A stretch of 8,146 nt of DNA, taken from NCBI GenBank assembly GCA_002393835.1, contig DGTW01000085.1:1-8146 (forward strand), in the 5' to 3' direction. Made by a program: the position numbers and the translations under genes. Positions 1-6,779 of this stretch are shown piece after piece; positions within the stretch are counted from its first letter, which is position 1, and every line of letters begins with the position of its first letter. The stretch is from Treponema sp. UBA4326. Its GTDB lineage: Bacteria; Spirochaetota; Spirochaetia; Treponematales; Treponemataceae. Below the pieces are notes generated by a model. It saw only the letters and a program-made list of their open reading frames with translations. It was not told the DNA's origin and did no database searches.

Positions 1-2
1 TG

Positions 3-23
3 TGCATTATGAATTATGCATTA
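3..23. repeat. Three tandem heptamers, TGCATTA-TGAATTA-TGCATTA
   Basis: Three consecutive 7-base units (3-9, 10-16, 17-23) differ at one position. The last unit contains the stop codon of the glycosidase gene (tta at 21-23, TAA on the minus strand). The array may continue beyond the left edge. AT-rich short tandem runs of this kind are common between genes; no function is visible. Confidence 0.5.
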
Positions 24-1460
24 AACCCAGCCGTATCTTCCGCCGACCCAGTGGGCGTTTGTGGTTGTGAAAGGCTGTGATTTAAACGAAATCCTGCTGT
101 TTTTGCCCTGATGTTCCACGGAAAACTGAACGACTCCGCCTTTTCCATCAGGGGCGGCGTGAAATTTCATCTTTAGCGTTACGGACATTTTTACTTCATC
201 ATCTGCAACAAAGTTTTCGCTCCATTTTGTGACTTCTTTTCGTTCCGCGTCACCTTCTTCGCTTCCTCTTGATTCAATATATGAGACTGAAAATTCATTT
301 TCCGAAATTTTTGTGACTTGAAGGGCAGCGTATTCGTTTCCCAAAAAGATTATTCCTTTCCGCTGATTTTCAAGCCACTCTCCATCAAGCGGGATTTCCT
401 TTTCATACAAAAATTCTTTTGAATCAATTTTTTTCGTGCATACCGACGGAGTAAGCCAGAGGGATTTTTCTGTCGTGGCAAAGGATTGTTCTCCGTAATT
501 CGCCGAATACTGAAATTCGCAAGCCGTTTTTCCTGAAGAAGCCGGGGCTGTCTTTTCGATTCGAGGAAAACTCCAGTTTTCAACAGGCTCACCCACGACT
601 GAAAGGGCTTTTTCGTCTTCAAGTGCGACAGCATTTCCCATTACAGGCCAGTCATTCACCCAGCGCATTGGCTGCATGTGAACGATTCGACCGAAGATTC
701 CCGCATCCTGAAAATGAACGAACCAGTCTTCGCCGCTTGCAGTGTCAACCCAGCCGCCCTGATGAGGGCCGTTTATGCGCGATTTTCCCTGAGCGAGCAC
801 GATTTTCTCTTCATAATCACCGTCAATTCTTTTTGAGCGCAAGACTGTCTGCCATCCGTTCGTGACTCCGCCTGCCGGTGCGAAAATGTAGTAAAATCCG
901 TTCCGCTTGTAGAATTTCGGGCCTTCGATTGTCGGTTTAGTTTTTGAGCCGTCAAAGATGCTTTTGTCTTCGGAAATTGCCTTTAAGGAAGCCGGATCAA
1001 GTTCTAAAAGTCCAAGTTTTGAGTTGAAGCCGATTCTGCTCTTAACATAGGCGTGAACGAGCCAGACTTTTCCGTCATCATCCCAAATCGGGCACGGGTC
1101 TTCAAAGCCTTTGCCTGACCAGACACATTCAAGTTCGCTCCATTCTCCATACGGGTCGCTTGATCTGGTAAAGAAAATTCCTTCATCGGGAGTCGCCACA
1201 AAAATATAGAAGTATCCGTCATGAAAGCGGATTGAAGGCGCCCAGATTCCTTTCGCATTCTGAACTTTTTCGTAGCCGGGAAGAGGAATTGACTTGCAGG
1301 CATAATTTATGAGTTCCCAGTGAACCAAGTCCTGCGAATGAAGAAGCGGAAGTCCCGGAACAAAATTGAAACTTGAAGCCGTGAGGTAAAAATCCTCGCC
1401 GACCCGCACAACATCTGGGTCTGAATAATCACAAAGAATAATCGGGTTTGTATATTTCAT
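21..1460 (-). CDS. Glycoside hydrolase family 43 (beta-xylosidase / alpha-L-arabinofuranosidase type)
   Basis: A 479-residue protein with the GH43 five-bladed propeller in the N-terminal two thirds. The catalytic triad typical of the family is visible: general base Asp14 in YSDPDVVRVG, pKa-modulating Asp121 in GFEDPCPIWDDDG, and general acid Glu179 in TIEGPKF. GIWAPSIRFHDGYFYIF (71-87) is also typical blade sequence. Residues from about 300 to the end look like the beta-sandwich domain often attached to GH43 xylosidases, ending HWVGGRYGWV. There is no signal peptide, so it probably acts in the cytoplasm on imported xylo- or arabino-oligosaccharides. Family members fused to such a domain are usually somewhat longer than 500 residues, so this is a short version. 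Its ATG overlaps the upstream stop as ATGA, with AGGA just before it, which suggests translational coupling. The exact substrate and subfamily cannot be read from sequence alone. Confidence 0.93.
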   Translation of the reverse strand: MKYTNPIILCDYSDPDVVRVGEDFYLTASSFNFVPGLPLLHSQDLVHWELINYACKSIPLPGYEKVQNAKGIWAPSIRFHDGYFYIFVATPDEGIFFTRSSDPYGEWSELECVWSGKGFEDPCPIWDDDGKVWLVHAYVKSRIGFNSKLGLLELDPASLKAISEDKSIFDGSKTKPTIEGPKFYKRNGFYYIFAPAGGVTNGWQTVLRSKRIDGDYEEKIVLAQGKSRINGPHQGGWVDTASGEDWFVHFQDAGIFGRIVHMQPMRWVNDWPVMGNAVALEDEKALSVVGEPVENWSFPRIEKTAPASSGKTACEFQYSANYGEQSFATTEKSLWLTPSVCTKKIDSKEFLYEKEIPLDGEWLENQRKGIIFLGNEYAALQVTKISENEFSVSYIESRGSEEGDAERKEVTKWSENFVADDEVKMSVTLKMKFHAAPDGKGGVVQFSVEHQGKNSRISFKSQPFTTTNAHWVGGRYGWV

Positions 1461-1741
1461 ATCCTAATCCCGCTCACTTTGCTGCTATTGTCATAAAATT
1501 CAATCTTTCGGAAGAAGTCTGCATCAGGTTCCCAGAGGGTTCCGTCGTAGTAGACTTCATCTATCAGTCCGTAAAAACCTGTCGAGTCAGGATATGACTT
1601 GGTAAAATTAAGGAAAATATTGAGGTTGTCCTGCCTTGTGGCATAGTCCCTGAGCTTGTCTGCTGAAATGAACATCATCAAAAGGAAAAGGATTGCCGTC
1701 GGAACGGAAATCATGATAAGTGATCGTTTGAGAAGGGTCAT
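1457..1741 (-). CDS. Small one-pass membrane protein, function unknown
   Basis: A 94-residue protein that I do not recognise. Residues 5-27 form a hydrophobic segment preceded by Lys5-Arg6, which fits a signal anchor or uncleaved export signal. The remaining 65 or so residues are polar and aromatic (SYPDSTGFYGLIDEVYYDG) and would lie outside the cytoplasmic membrane. No Cys is present, so it is not a lipoprotein. The start is supported by GGAGAG (GGAG about 10 bases upstream) and by a good promoter further up. It is the first gene of a two-gene unit with the GH43 enzyme, sharing an ATGA stop/start overlap. It could be a complete small protein or the surviving N-terminus of a larger membrane protein whose rest was lost when the GH43 gene came to lie next to it. 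Nothing in the sequence decides between these. Confidence 0.65.
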   Translation of the reverse strand: MTLLKRSLIMISVPTAILFLLMMFISADKLRDYATRQDNLNIFLNFTKSYPDSTGFYGLIDEVYYDGTLWEPDADFFRKIEFYDNSSKVSGIRI

Positions 1742-1777
1742 ACTTTTTTCTCTCCAAAACTTTTTATATTGCCTTAT

Positions 1778-1806
1778 ATTATAACATGAATTTGGAAAAA
1801 ATCAGA
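1778..1806 (-). promoter_or_regulatory. Extended -10 promoter for the small membrane protein and GH43 unit
   Basis: On the minus strand the sequence reads TGTTATAAT (1786 down to 1778): a perfect TATAAT hexamer with the TGn extension. The -35 region about 17 bases upstream (near 1801-1806) is poor, as is common for extended -10 promoters. Transcription would begin near 1771, leaving a short leader with GGAGAG before the ATG at 1741. It overlaps the divergent ecfT promoter. Confidence 0.6.
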
Positions 1807-1820
1807 AAAAACTGTAGAAT
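1792..1820 (+). promoter_or_regulatory. Putative ecfT promoter, possibly giving a leaderless mRNA
   Basis: TTGGAA (1792-1797), a 17-base spacer and TAGAAT (1815-1820) make a reasonable sigma-70 type promoter (4/6 and 5/6 matches). The predicted start of transcription, about 7 bases after the -10 box, falls at or next to the ATG at 1827. There is no Shine-Dalgarno before that ATG, which fits leaderless translation. It overlaps the divergent promoter at 1778-1806. Confidence 0.45.
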
Positions 1821-1826
1821 AATCCC

Positions 1827-2690
1827 ATGGATTCAATTTTCAAAAAGTGCCGGCATCCTCACGTGGCTTTCTTTTATTTTGCGTCTGCGGTCTGCCTCTG
1901 CGTGGCGGTCAAGAATCCCATTTATATTGCCGCATCCTTTGCATGCGCCCTACTCATGAACATACTGCTCAGGAACCGGTCCGGGCTTAAGAATTTTGCC
2001 CTGCTGATTCCCTTTTTCGTGATACTCTCATGCTTCAATCCCCTTGTGAGCCGCTGGGGTGATACCGTCCTCTTTTATCTTGGCGGAGACAAGTCACTGC
2101 CGGTCACCCTTGAGGCCTTCTGCTACGGACTTAATAATGCCTTTATGCTGATAACAATCGTGCTCTGGTTTTTAGCCTTCAACCGGGTCCTGACCGCTGA
2201 AAAACTCACCTTTATTTTTGCGCCGCTTTTCCCGGGGATTTCGATAATGCTGGTGATGATCCTGAGGATGATTCCTTTTTACAGGAGGCGCTTCCGGGAC
2301 ATAAGCGACGGAAGAAGGGGCCTTGGTCTTGAAAGGGGGACCAGCCTGTCCCACCGGCTCCGTGAAAAAATGCATGTCCTTGCCGCGGTAACCTCATCGA
2401 CCCTGGAGGACGGAAGGACGACTGCCGGGAGCATGGAAAACCGAGGTTGGGGAAAGGCGAAGAGAACTTCCTTCATTCACTATTCATTCGGGGCGGGGGA
2501 TTTCCTGCTCCTTGTCATTGGAATCCTGCTGCTTGCAGTCTCGGTCCTGTCGATCGTAAAGGGGGCGGGGGAAATGAACTTTTACCCTGTAATTGACGCG
2601 GGAAGTTTCCGCGGGAATTTATGGAACTGCGCCGGCCTCGGGGCATCTTTTACGGGCGCTTTTTTTACGGCGGTATTCTGCAGAAGATAG
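1827..2690 (+). CDS. ecfT: ECF transporter transmembrane coupling subunit EcfT (CbiQ family)
   Basis: A 287-residue integral membrane protein, the scaffold that joins the two ABC ATPases to the substrate-binding S component in energy-coupling factor vitamin and metal transporters. The N-terminus (HPHVAFFYF, 10-18) matches the usual start of Firmicute-style EcfT proteins. Membrane segments fall at about 13-28, 30-48, 57-70, 97-118, 128-146 and near the C-terminus. Two cytoplasmic coupling motifs are seen: DGRRGLGL (161-168) and SMENRGWG (202-209), the latter in the usual context of TxxSMxxRGxGxxKRT. The usual Ala of the Ala-Arg-Gly motif is replaced (Asn-Arg-Gly). The start has no Shine-Dalgarno; it is chosen for the family N-terminus and the possible leaderless promoter. 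The ATPase gene follows after 12 bases, counted to its preferred ATG. It is the first gene of a three-gene operon. Confidence 0.92.
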   Translation: MDSIFKKCRHPHVAFFYFASAVCLCVAVKNPIYIAASFACALLMNILLRNRSGLKNFALLIPFFVILSCFNPLVSRWGDTVLFYLGGDKSLPVTLEAFCYGLNNAFMLITIVLWFLAFNRVLTAEKLTFIFAPLFPGISIMLVMILRMIPFYRRRFRDISDGRRGLGLERGTSLSHRLREKMHVLAAVTSSTLEDGRTTAGSMENRGWGKAKRTSFIHYSFGAGDFLLLVIGILLLAVSVLSIVKGAGEMNFYPVIDAGSFRGNLWNCAGLGASFTGAFFTAVFCRR

Positions 2691-2693
2691 GAG
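2689..2693 (+). promoter_or_regulatory. Shine-Dalgarno AGGAG that fixes the ecfA start at 2703
   Basis: AGGAG lies directly against an in-frame TTG at 2694, too close to serve it, but 9 bases before the ATG at 2703. The ATG is therefore the better start. The site overlaps the ecfT stop codon (TAG, 2688-2690). Confidence 0.8.
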
Positions 2694-2702
2694 TTGCATC
2701 TG

Positions 2703-4220
2703 ATGAAATTTGACGAGATAAAAATCAACAGGGGCGAGTTTGTCCTTGTCTGCGGAAAGTCTGCGGGCGGAAAAACTTCTTTTTTGAACCTCCTTGCCGC
2801 TGCTTACGAAAAGCAGGGAATCAAGGCAGGCTTTGTAATGCAGGATTTTGACGCGCAGATTGTTACCGACAAAGTCTGGCATGAGCTTTCATTTGCCCTT
2901 GAGAACTCAGGGACCCCGCGTCCTGTCATGCACAGGCGGGTGGCTGAAGTCTGCTCTTATTTCGGCATATATGACTGGCTTGAAAAGGATACCGCACTTT
3001 TGAGCGGCGGCCAGAAACAGCTTTTGAACCTTGCTTCGGTCATGGCCATGACCCCGGAAGTCCTTCTTCTGGATGAGCCTTCGAGCCAGCTTGACCCGGT
3101 TACCGCACAGAATTTTCTGGCGACAGTCCGGCGCCTCAATCTTGAGCTTGGCCTTACGGTTGTCATCGCCGAGCATCGCCTTGAGGAACTCTTTCCTGTG
3201 AGCGACAGGATCCTTTACATAGAAAACATGCAGGTGACCTTTGACGGAAGACCTGAGGAAATGACTGCCTGCCCGGGAATATCAGAGGACTTTCTGCCGT
3301 GCGCGGCCCGGATTGCCGTCAACAATAAAGTCGACGGAAAGGAAAAAATCCCCGTATCAGTCAGGGAAGGAAGGCTCTGGCTTAAGGAAAGGCTAAGGGA
3401 TTGTAAGCCCATAGCCGCCAGCGCCGTCAGGACGGCGGGGGTGGTGAGCGTGAGCGAAGGCTGCAAAGCCCGGCCCGGAGCGGACGGCGCAAGTCCGGAA
3501 GCGGAGGGACAGCCCCGTAAAAAAGAAAAAATCCTTGAATGCCGGAAAGTCACCTTTGCTTATGAAAAGGGCAGGGAAGTGCTGGGCTCGCTTGATTTTG
3601 AGCTCTTTAGGGGTGAAATTTTTGCAGGAGTCGGGGCAAACGGCTCTGGAAAATCGACCTTCCTCAAGATTTTGTGTGGACTTTTAAAGCCTCAGGGCGG
3701 AAAAGTGAAGGTTGAGGGGGGAAGAAGCGTCTTCCTGCTGCCACAGAACGTAAAGAATATCTTTACCCGGCGGACCGTGCGCGAAGAACTTGAGGAGTGC
3801 GGCTGGCATGAGGGAGAAAAACTGACAGTCCTGGACGAAAAACTTTCTGACCGGCACCCCTATGACATTTCTGGCGGAGAGATGCAGAAACTTGCCCTCG
3901 AGAAGATCCTGCTCAAAAAACCTGACGTCATCCTGCTTGATGAGCCGACGAAGGGTCTTGATAACGCCTTCAAGAAGGAATTCAGCTCGATGCTGAAGAG
4001 CCTGGCCGGACGGGGAATAACGGTCGTCCTTGTTTGCCACGACCTTGAGTTCTGCGCATATACTGCGGACAGGGTCGGCATGTTCTTTGAGGGGCGGATC
4101 AGCGGACCTGAGTCGCCGCGGGACTTTTTCAACGGAAACAATTTCTATACGACCGGCGTGAACAGAATCTGCCGGGGCCTGCTTGAAGGGGCCGTGACTG
4201 AAGGAGACGTCATCCTGTGA
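2703..4220 (+). CDS. ecfA: Fused tandem ECF ATPase (two ABC domains in one chain)
   Basis: A 505-residue protein holding both ATPase halves of an ECF transporter, which hydrolyse ATP to drive vitamin uptake. Domain 1: Walker A GKSAGGKT (18-25), Q-loop Gln47 in VMQDFDAQ, signature LSGGQ (100-104), Walker B VLLLDE (120-125), switch His158 in IAEHR. Domain 2: Walker A GANGSGKS (311-318), Gln348 in LLPQN, signature ISGGEMQ (389-395), Walker B VILLDE (409-414), His446 in VCHD. All ATP-site residues are present, so both halves look active. Domain 1 begins only 17 residues before its Walker A, so the first strands and the A-loop aromatic are missing. The linker (about 233-275) is Ala/Gly/Pro/Glu-rich and encoded by hairpin-rich DNA. 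Genes for the two ATPases are separate in many systems; fusion is known in others. It overlaps the next gene by GTGA. Confidence 0.93.
   Translation: MKFDEIKINRGEFVLVCGKSAGGKTSFLNLLAAAYEKQGIKAGFVMQDFDAQIVTDKVWHELSFALENSGTPRPVMHRRVAEVCSYFGIYDWLEKDTALLSGGQKQLLNLASVMAMTPEVLLLDEPSSQLDPVTAQNFLATVRRLNLELGLTVVIAEHRLEELFPVSDRILYIENMQVTFDGRPEEMTACPGISEDFLPCAARIAVNNKVDGKEKIPVSVREGRLWLKERLRDCKPIAASAVRTAGVVSVSEGCKARPGADGASPEAEGQPRKKEKILECRKVTFAYEKGREVLGSLDFELFRGEIFAGVGANGSGKSTFLKILCGLLKPQGGKVKVEGGRSVFLLPQNVKNIFTRRTVREELEECGWHEGEKLTVLDEKLSDRHPYDISGGEMQKLALEKILLKKPDVILLDEPTKGLDNAFKKEFSSMLKSLAGRGITVVLVCHDLEFCAYTADRVGMFFEGRISGPESPRDFFNGNNFYTTGVNRICRGLLEGAVTEGDVIL
3422..3512 (+). repeat. GC-rich hairpin-bearing segment inside the ecfA linker (element A)
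   Basis: Within the coding sequence, between the two ABC domains, several short inverted repeats follow each other: CGCCGTC-AG-GACGGCG (3422-3437), GGCT-GCAA-AGCC (3459-3470), and GGAC (3482-3485) with GTCC (3493-3496), flanked by CCGGA (3475-3479) and TCCGG (3494-3498). The stretch beginning GGGGGTG at 3437 resembles, in the same reading frame relative to the host gene, the segment at 6630-6707 in the receptor gene. It encodes low-complexity linker residues about 241-270. This may be an intragenic palindromic repeat that tolerates in-frame insertion; only two copies are visible here. Confidence 0.4.
4201..4206 (+). promoter_or_regulatory. Shine-Dalgarno AAGGAG for the S component GTG start
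   Basis: AAGGAG lies 10 bases before the GTG at 4217, inside the end of ecfA. It supports the GTG start over the in-frame ATG at 4238-4240. Confidence 0.7.
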
Positions 4221-4843
4221 GTGTTTCGGCTTTCGTCATGATTTTTCTCGGCATCGTGATATTCTCTTTTTATCTTGCCTTTGAGTGCTCGCATCCGTCG
4301 GCAGGGGAACTTGTAATTGCCGCCCAGCTATGTGCCCTCTGCATCTGCGTGAGGGCAGTTTTTTCATTCGTGCCTTATTTCAACCCCGTGATGGCCCTCA
4401 TCATGCTCAGCGGACTTGCATTCGGCGTCAGAAAAGGCTTTTTGATCGGGAGCCTGGCCGCCTTTGGAAGCAACTTCATCTTCGGACAGGGGCCCTGGAC
4501 CCTCTATCAGATGGTGAGCTGGGGAAGCGCCGGCCTTATCTTTGCCCTGCTGGGAAAATCAGGCCTCATCCGCCGGAGCGGCTGGAACTTGCGTGACTAT
4601 CTATTTGCCTGTTTGAGCGCGGTATTCACCGTAGTTTTCATAAGCGGACCCATGAGCGATCTGAGCGGCGTCTTCATGTTCGGCGTAAATGACATGAAGT
4701 CCTTTGCCGTCCTTCTTGCCAGCGGATTCGTCCTTAACCTTACGCTTGCCGCAAGCTCGGTCCTCACGATCGTACTTGTTTCAAGACCTCTTTTATTTGC
4801 CTTTGAGAGGGCCAGCCTTACTTCCACCTTACCCCGACAGTAA
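4217..4843 (+). CDS. ECF transporter substrate-binding S component, probably for cobalamin
   Basis: A 208-residue, highly hydrophobic protein with about six membrane helices, the substrate-specific subunit that topples in the membrane while bound to EcfT. An AxxxA contact motif typical of S components is at Ala36-x3-Ala40 (VIAAQLCALC). The block NPVMALIMLSGLAFGVRKGF (56-75) and the signature SNFIFGQGPWTLYQM (85-99) belong to an S-component family in which I place the cobalamin transporter CbrT; this is from memory, not a search. The GTG start overlaps the ecfA stop (GTGA) and has a good Shine-Dalgarno. The neighbouring B12 riboswitch operon supports cobalamin or a precursor as substrate, though no riboswitch precedes this operon itself. 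The 3' end overlaps the convergent receptor gene by 26 bases. Another vitamin remains possible. Confidence 0.85.
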   Translation: MSVSAFVMIFLGIVIFSFYLAFECSHPSAGELVIAAQLCALCICVRAVFSFVPYFNPVMALIMLSGLAFGVRKGFLIGSLAAFGSNFIFGQGPWTLYQMVSWGSAGLIFALLGKSGLIRRSGWNLRDYLFACLSAVFTVVFISGPMSDLSGVFMFGVNDMKSFAVLLASGFVLNLTLAASSVLTIVLVSRPLLFAFERASLTSTLPRQ

Positions 4844-6776
4844 TGCTTAAGCCCGGCATGGAGTAGCCGTCAATGGACTGGTAGCTTGTGTTGAGCATGT
4901 TCTCTGCGCGCAGGTATGGCACGGTGTGTTCCCAGAGCCTGAGGTTGCAAGAGGCGTCAAGAAGAGTGTAGGGCTCAAGGTAAGAGATGTTCAGGTTGGA
5001 CTTGTAGCGCCTGCCCGTGTATTTTGCGCTGATTGAAAAGTCTGCGCGTGAAAAATTAAGCCTGAGGGAAGCGGAGCCGGTCAGATCTGGCGTCCACATG
5101 ATGCGCTTTCCGTAGGTGGATTTTTCGTTTTTGTTCATGAGCCTTGTGTAAAGGTATTCTCCCGTGGTCTTCAGCTCGAGGAGACCGTCAAAAAAACTGA
5201 CTCCTGCGTTCCAGTCGAAGCCGAAGTAGAAGGCTGATTTTTCGTTTTTAGTCGTATTGCCGCTCCAGCAGATTTTGTCCTCGTACCAGTTGGTGAAAAA
5301 CTCTATTGAAAAAGGCAGAAATCCCTTCCTTACGTTGAAGGCAAGGTCTGCGCCCCAGCCTTTTTCCGGCTTTAAGTCCGGGTTTCCGCTGTAGCCTGCT
5401 CCCTGCCAGTATAAGTCGTCCATGTTGGGGAATTGAATCATCCTGTAGCCGTCGGCAATGATTTCTACTGCGCTGAGCTTTGCCGCAAAGCCGATCTTAG
5501 GCGTAAAGGCAAGGTTTGAGCCGCAGAATTTGATTCCGAGGGGAATGGTCAATGAAAAGATGTCATTGAGGTAAATCTTTGTGGTTTCCTTGAGGACTCC
5601 GTTCAGTTGGCTATGCTCTCCTGAGTTTGTTGAGTCGAGGAAGACCGCTCCGAGTGAAAGGCCTGCCGTCTGTCTTATTTTTTCAATGGAATATATTTCT
5701 GCGCTTGATGAAAACTTAAAGTCATCAAGGTCGTGGCGGCTTGAGCCGGTGTTGTCTGAGTATGTCCTGTGAGTCTTTGTCCAGGCGAAGCTGCTCCTGA
5801 GGTTGAGGCTTTCGCTGATTCCCGGATTGAAAAGGGAAAAAGTCACGGTGTTATTGATGTCCTTGAGGTCACCTGGGTTGAAAGCGGTTTCACTTCCCGG
5901 GCAGGTCTTGTTTCCGCGGTAAAAGTTCTCGCCGGCAGAAAAAGAGTTGCCATCGCCAAAATAGCGGGTAAATTTCAGATCCGCCGCCGCATCCTTTACG
6001 AGGGCATTTTTCTGTGTCGCAATGGCCCCTGAATAGTCTGTGTAGAGGTAGCGGTTTTGGGCATAGCTTGCTGACAGGGATGCCTTAAAGAATGAGTTTT
6101 CGGACAGCTGGCCGTCATAGCCCAGTTTCTGGGTGAATGTGTCGAGGGTGAGGGGACTGGTCTTGAGGTTTGCGAAACTTTTTACGGATGTGTCTGCGCT
6201 GAAGTTGTGCCCGAGTGACTGTTTTTTTGTCGTTATATAGATTACTCCGCCGACAGCGCCTTCATCCTCTACGCCTTCAGTAAAGCCTCCGCGCACGATC
6301 TCGATTTTTTCGATTGAGTTGAGGTTTATTGTCGAAAAGTCGAATGTACCTGTCTGCGCATTGTTCATGCAGATGCCGTCGATTACGACACGCACGGTTT
6401 CGTCGGTAAAGCCGCGGATGGAAGGTTTCTGCTCAAGCCCGTAAGTTCCGTAGGACAAAACCTGAACGCCTGCTTCTTCAAGTACGGAAGGCAGGTCAGA
6501 AAGATGCTTTGACTGAATGTCGTCAGCGTCAAAAACAATCCTCTGCTCGGCAACCGGAGCGTCGATGTAAGTCGTAATGTCCGGAAGAACAATGTCAGCT
6601 TCTTCAGCGGGGGAAGACGGTTCAGGCATAGCCTTCGCCGAGACTCGCTCAAAACTCTCCTCGAGAGTTTTGCCGGCTTCGCCGTCGCTCCCTACCGCAA
6701 CACCCCCGGACTGGGCAGAAAGGGATAACGTAATGAAAAGTAAGAGTAAAAAAAACAGTGGTTTTCTGATTTTCAT
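4818..6776 (-). CDS. btuB: BtuB-like TonB-dependent outer-membrane receptor, probably for cobalamin
   Basis: A 652-residue receptor that would import its ligand across the outer membrane using TonB energy. Residues 1-21 are a clear signal peptide (KIRKPLFFLLLLF, cleavage after LSA). A TonB-box-like DIVLPDITTYID follows at 61-72. The plug shows the usual motifs: SIRGF (119-123), VVIDG (130-134), IEKIEIVRG (155-163) and GGVIYIT. The rest is barrel, ending LSITVGVRWK with Trp as penultimate residue. Length is close to BtuB. Residues 24-49, between the signal peptide and the TonB box, are encoded by a hairpin-bearing segment. An in-frame ATG at 6827 is rejected because it would put 17 residues, encoded by a terminator, before the signal peptide. 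The chosen ATG has no Shine-Dalgarno. It is second gene after the B12 riboswitch and lipoprotein, which is the basis for cobalamin. Haem or another ligand is less likely. Confidence 0.87.
   Translation of the reverse strand: MKIRKPLFFLLLLFITLSLSAQSGGVAVGSDGEAGKTLEESFERVSAKAMPEPSSPAEEADIVLPDITTYIDAPVAEQRIVFDADDIQSKHLSDLPSVLEEAGVQVLSYGTYGLEQKPSIRGFTDETVRVVIDGICMNNAQTGTFDFSTINLNSIEKIEIVRGGFTEGVEDEGAVGGVIYITTKKQSLGHNFSADTSVKSFANLKTSPLTLDTFTQKLGYDGQLSENSFFKASLSASYAQNRYLYTDYSGAIATQKNALVKDAAADLKFTRYFGDGNSFSAGENFYRGNKTCPGSETAFNPGDLKDINNTVTFSLFNPGISESLNLRSSFAWTKTHRTYSDNTGSSRHDLDDFKFSSSAEIYSIEKIRQTAGLSLGAVFLDSTNSGEHSQLNGVLKETTKIYLNDIFSLTIPLGIKFCGSNLAFTPKIGFAAKLSAVEIIADGYRMIQFPNMDDLYWQGAGYSGNPDLKPEKGWGADLAFNVRKGFLPFSIEFFTNWYEDKICWSGNTTKNEKSAFYFGFDWNAGVSFFDGLLELKTTGEYLYTRLMNKNEKSTYGKRIMWTPDLTGSASLRLNFSRADFSISAKYTGRRYKSNLNISYLEPYTLLDASCNLRLWEHTVPYLRAENMLNTSYQSIDGYSMPGLSITVGVRWK
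6630..6707 (-). repeat. Hairpin-bearing segment inside the receptor gene (element B)
   Basis: On the plus strand AAAACTCTC-CTC-GAGAGTTTT (6651-6671) is a perfect 9-bp inverted repeat with a 3-base loop, and CGGC-TTC-GCCG (6674-6684) is a second one beside it. Read in the gene direction the segment starts GGGGGTG (6707-6701) and shares a spaced pattern with element A at 3437-3474: GGGGGTG, then GAGCGA, GGC, AAGCC and GGC. It encodes residues 24-49, a disordered-looking stretch just after the signal peptide, where an insertion would be harmless. Confidence 0.45.
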
Positions 6777-6779
6777 GAC

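Noticed and set aside
3..23. CRISPR-like direct repeats at the left edge
   Set aside because: The units are contiguous 7-mers with no spacers; this is a short tandem repeat only.
2694..2702. TTG start of ecfA at 2694
   Set aside because: The only Shine-Dalgarno (2689-2693) abuts it with zero spacing but is 9 bases from the ATG at 2703.
3215..4141. Minus-strand open frames opposite ecfA (3215-3553, 3684-4040, 3860-4141)
   Set aside because: They run antisense to conserved ABC motifs, lack ribosome sites and encode no recognisable protein; they come from the codon bias of the real gene.
5581..6032. Plus-strand open frames within the receptor gene
   Set aside because: They are antisense to barrel-coding sequence with no supporting start signals or domain.
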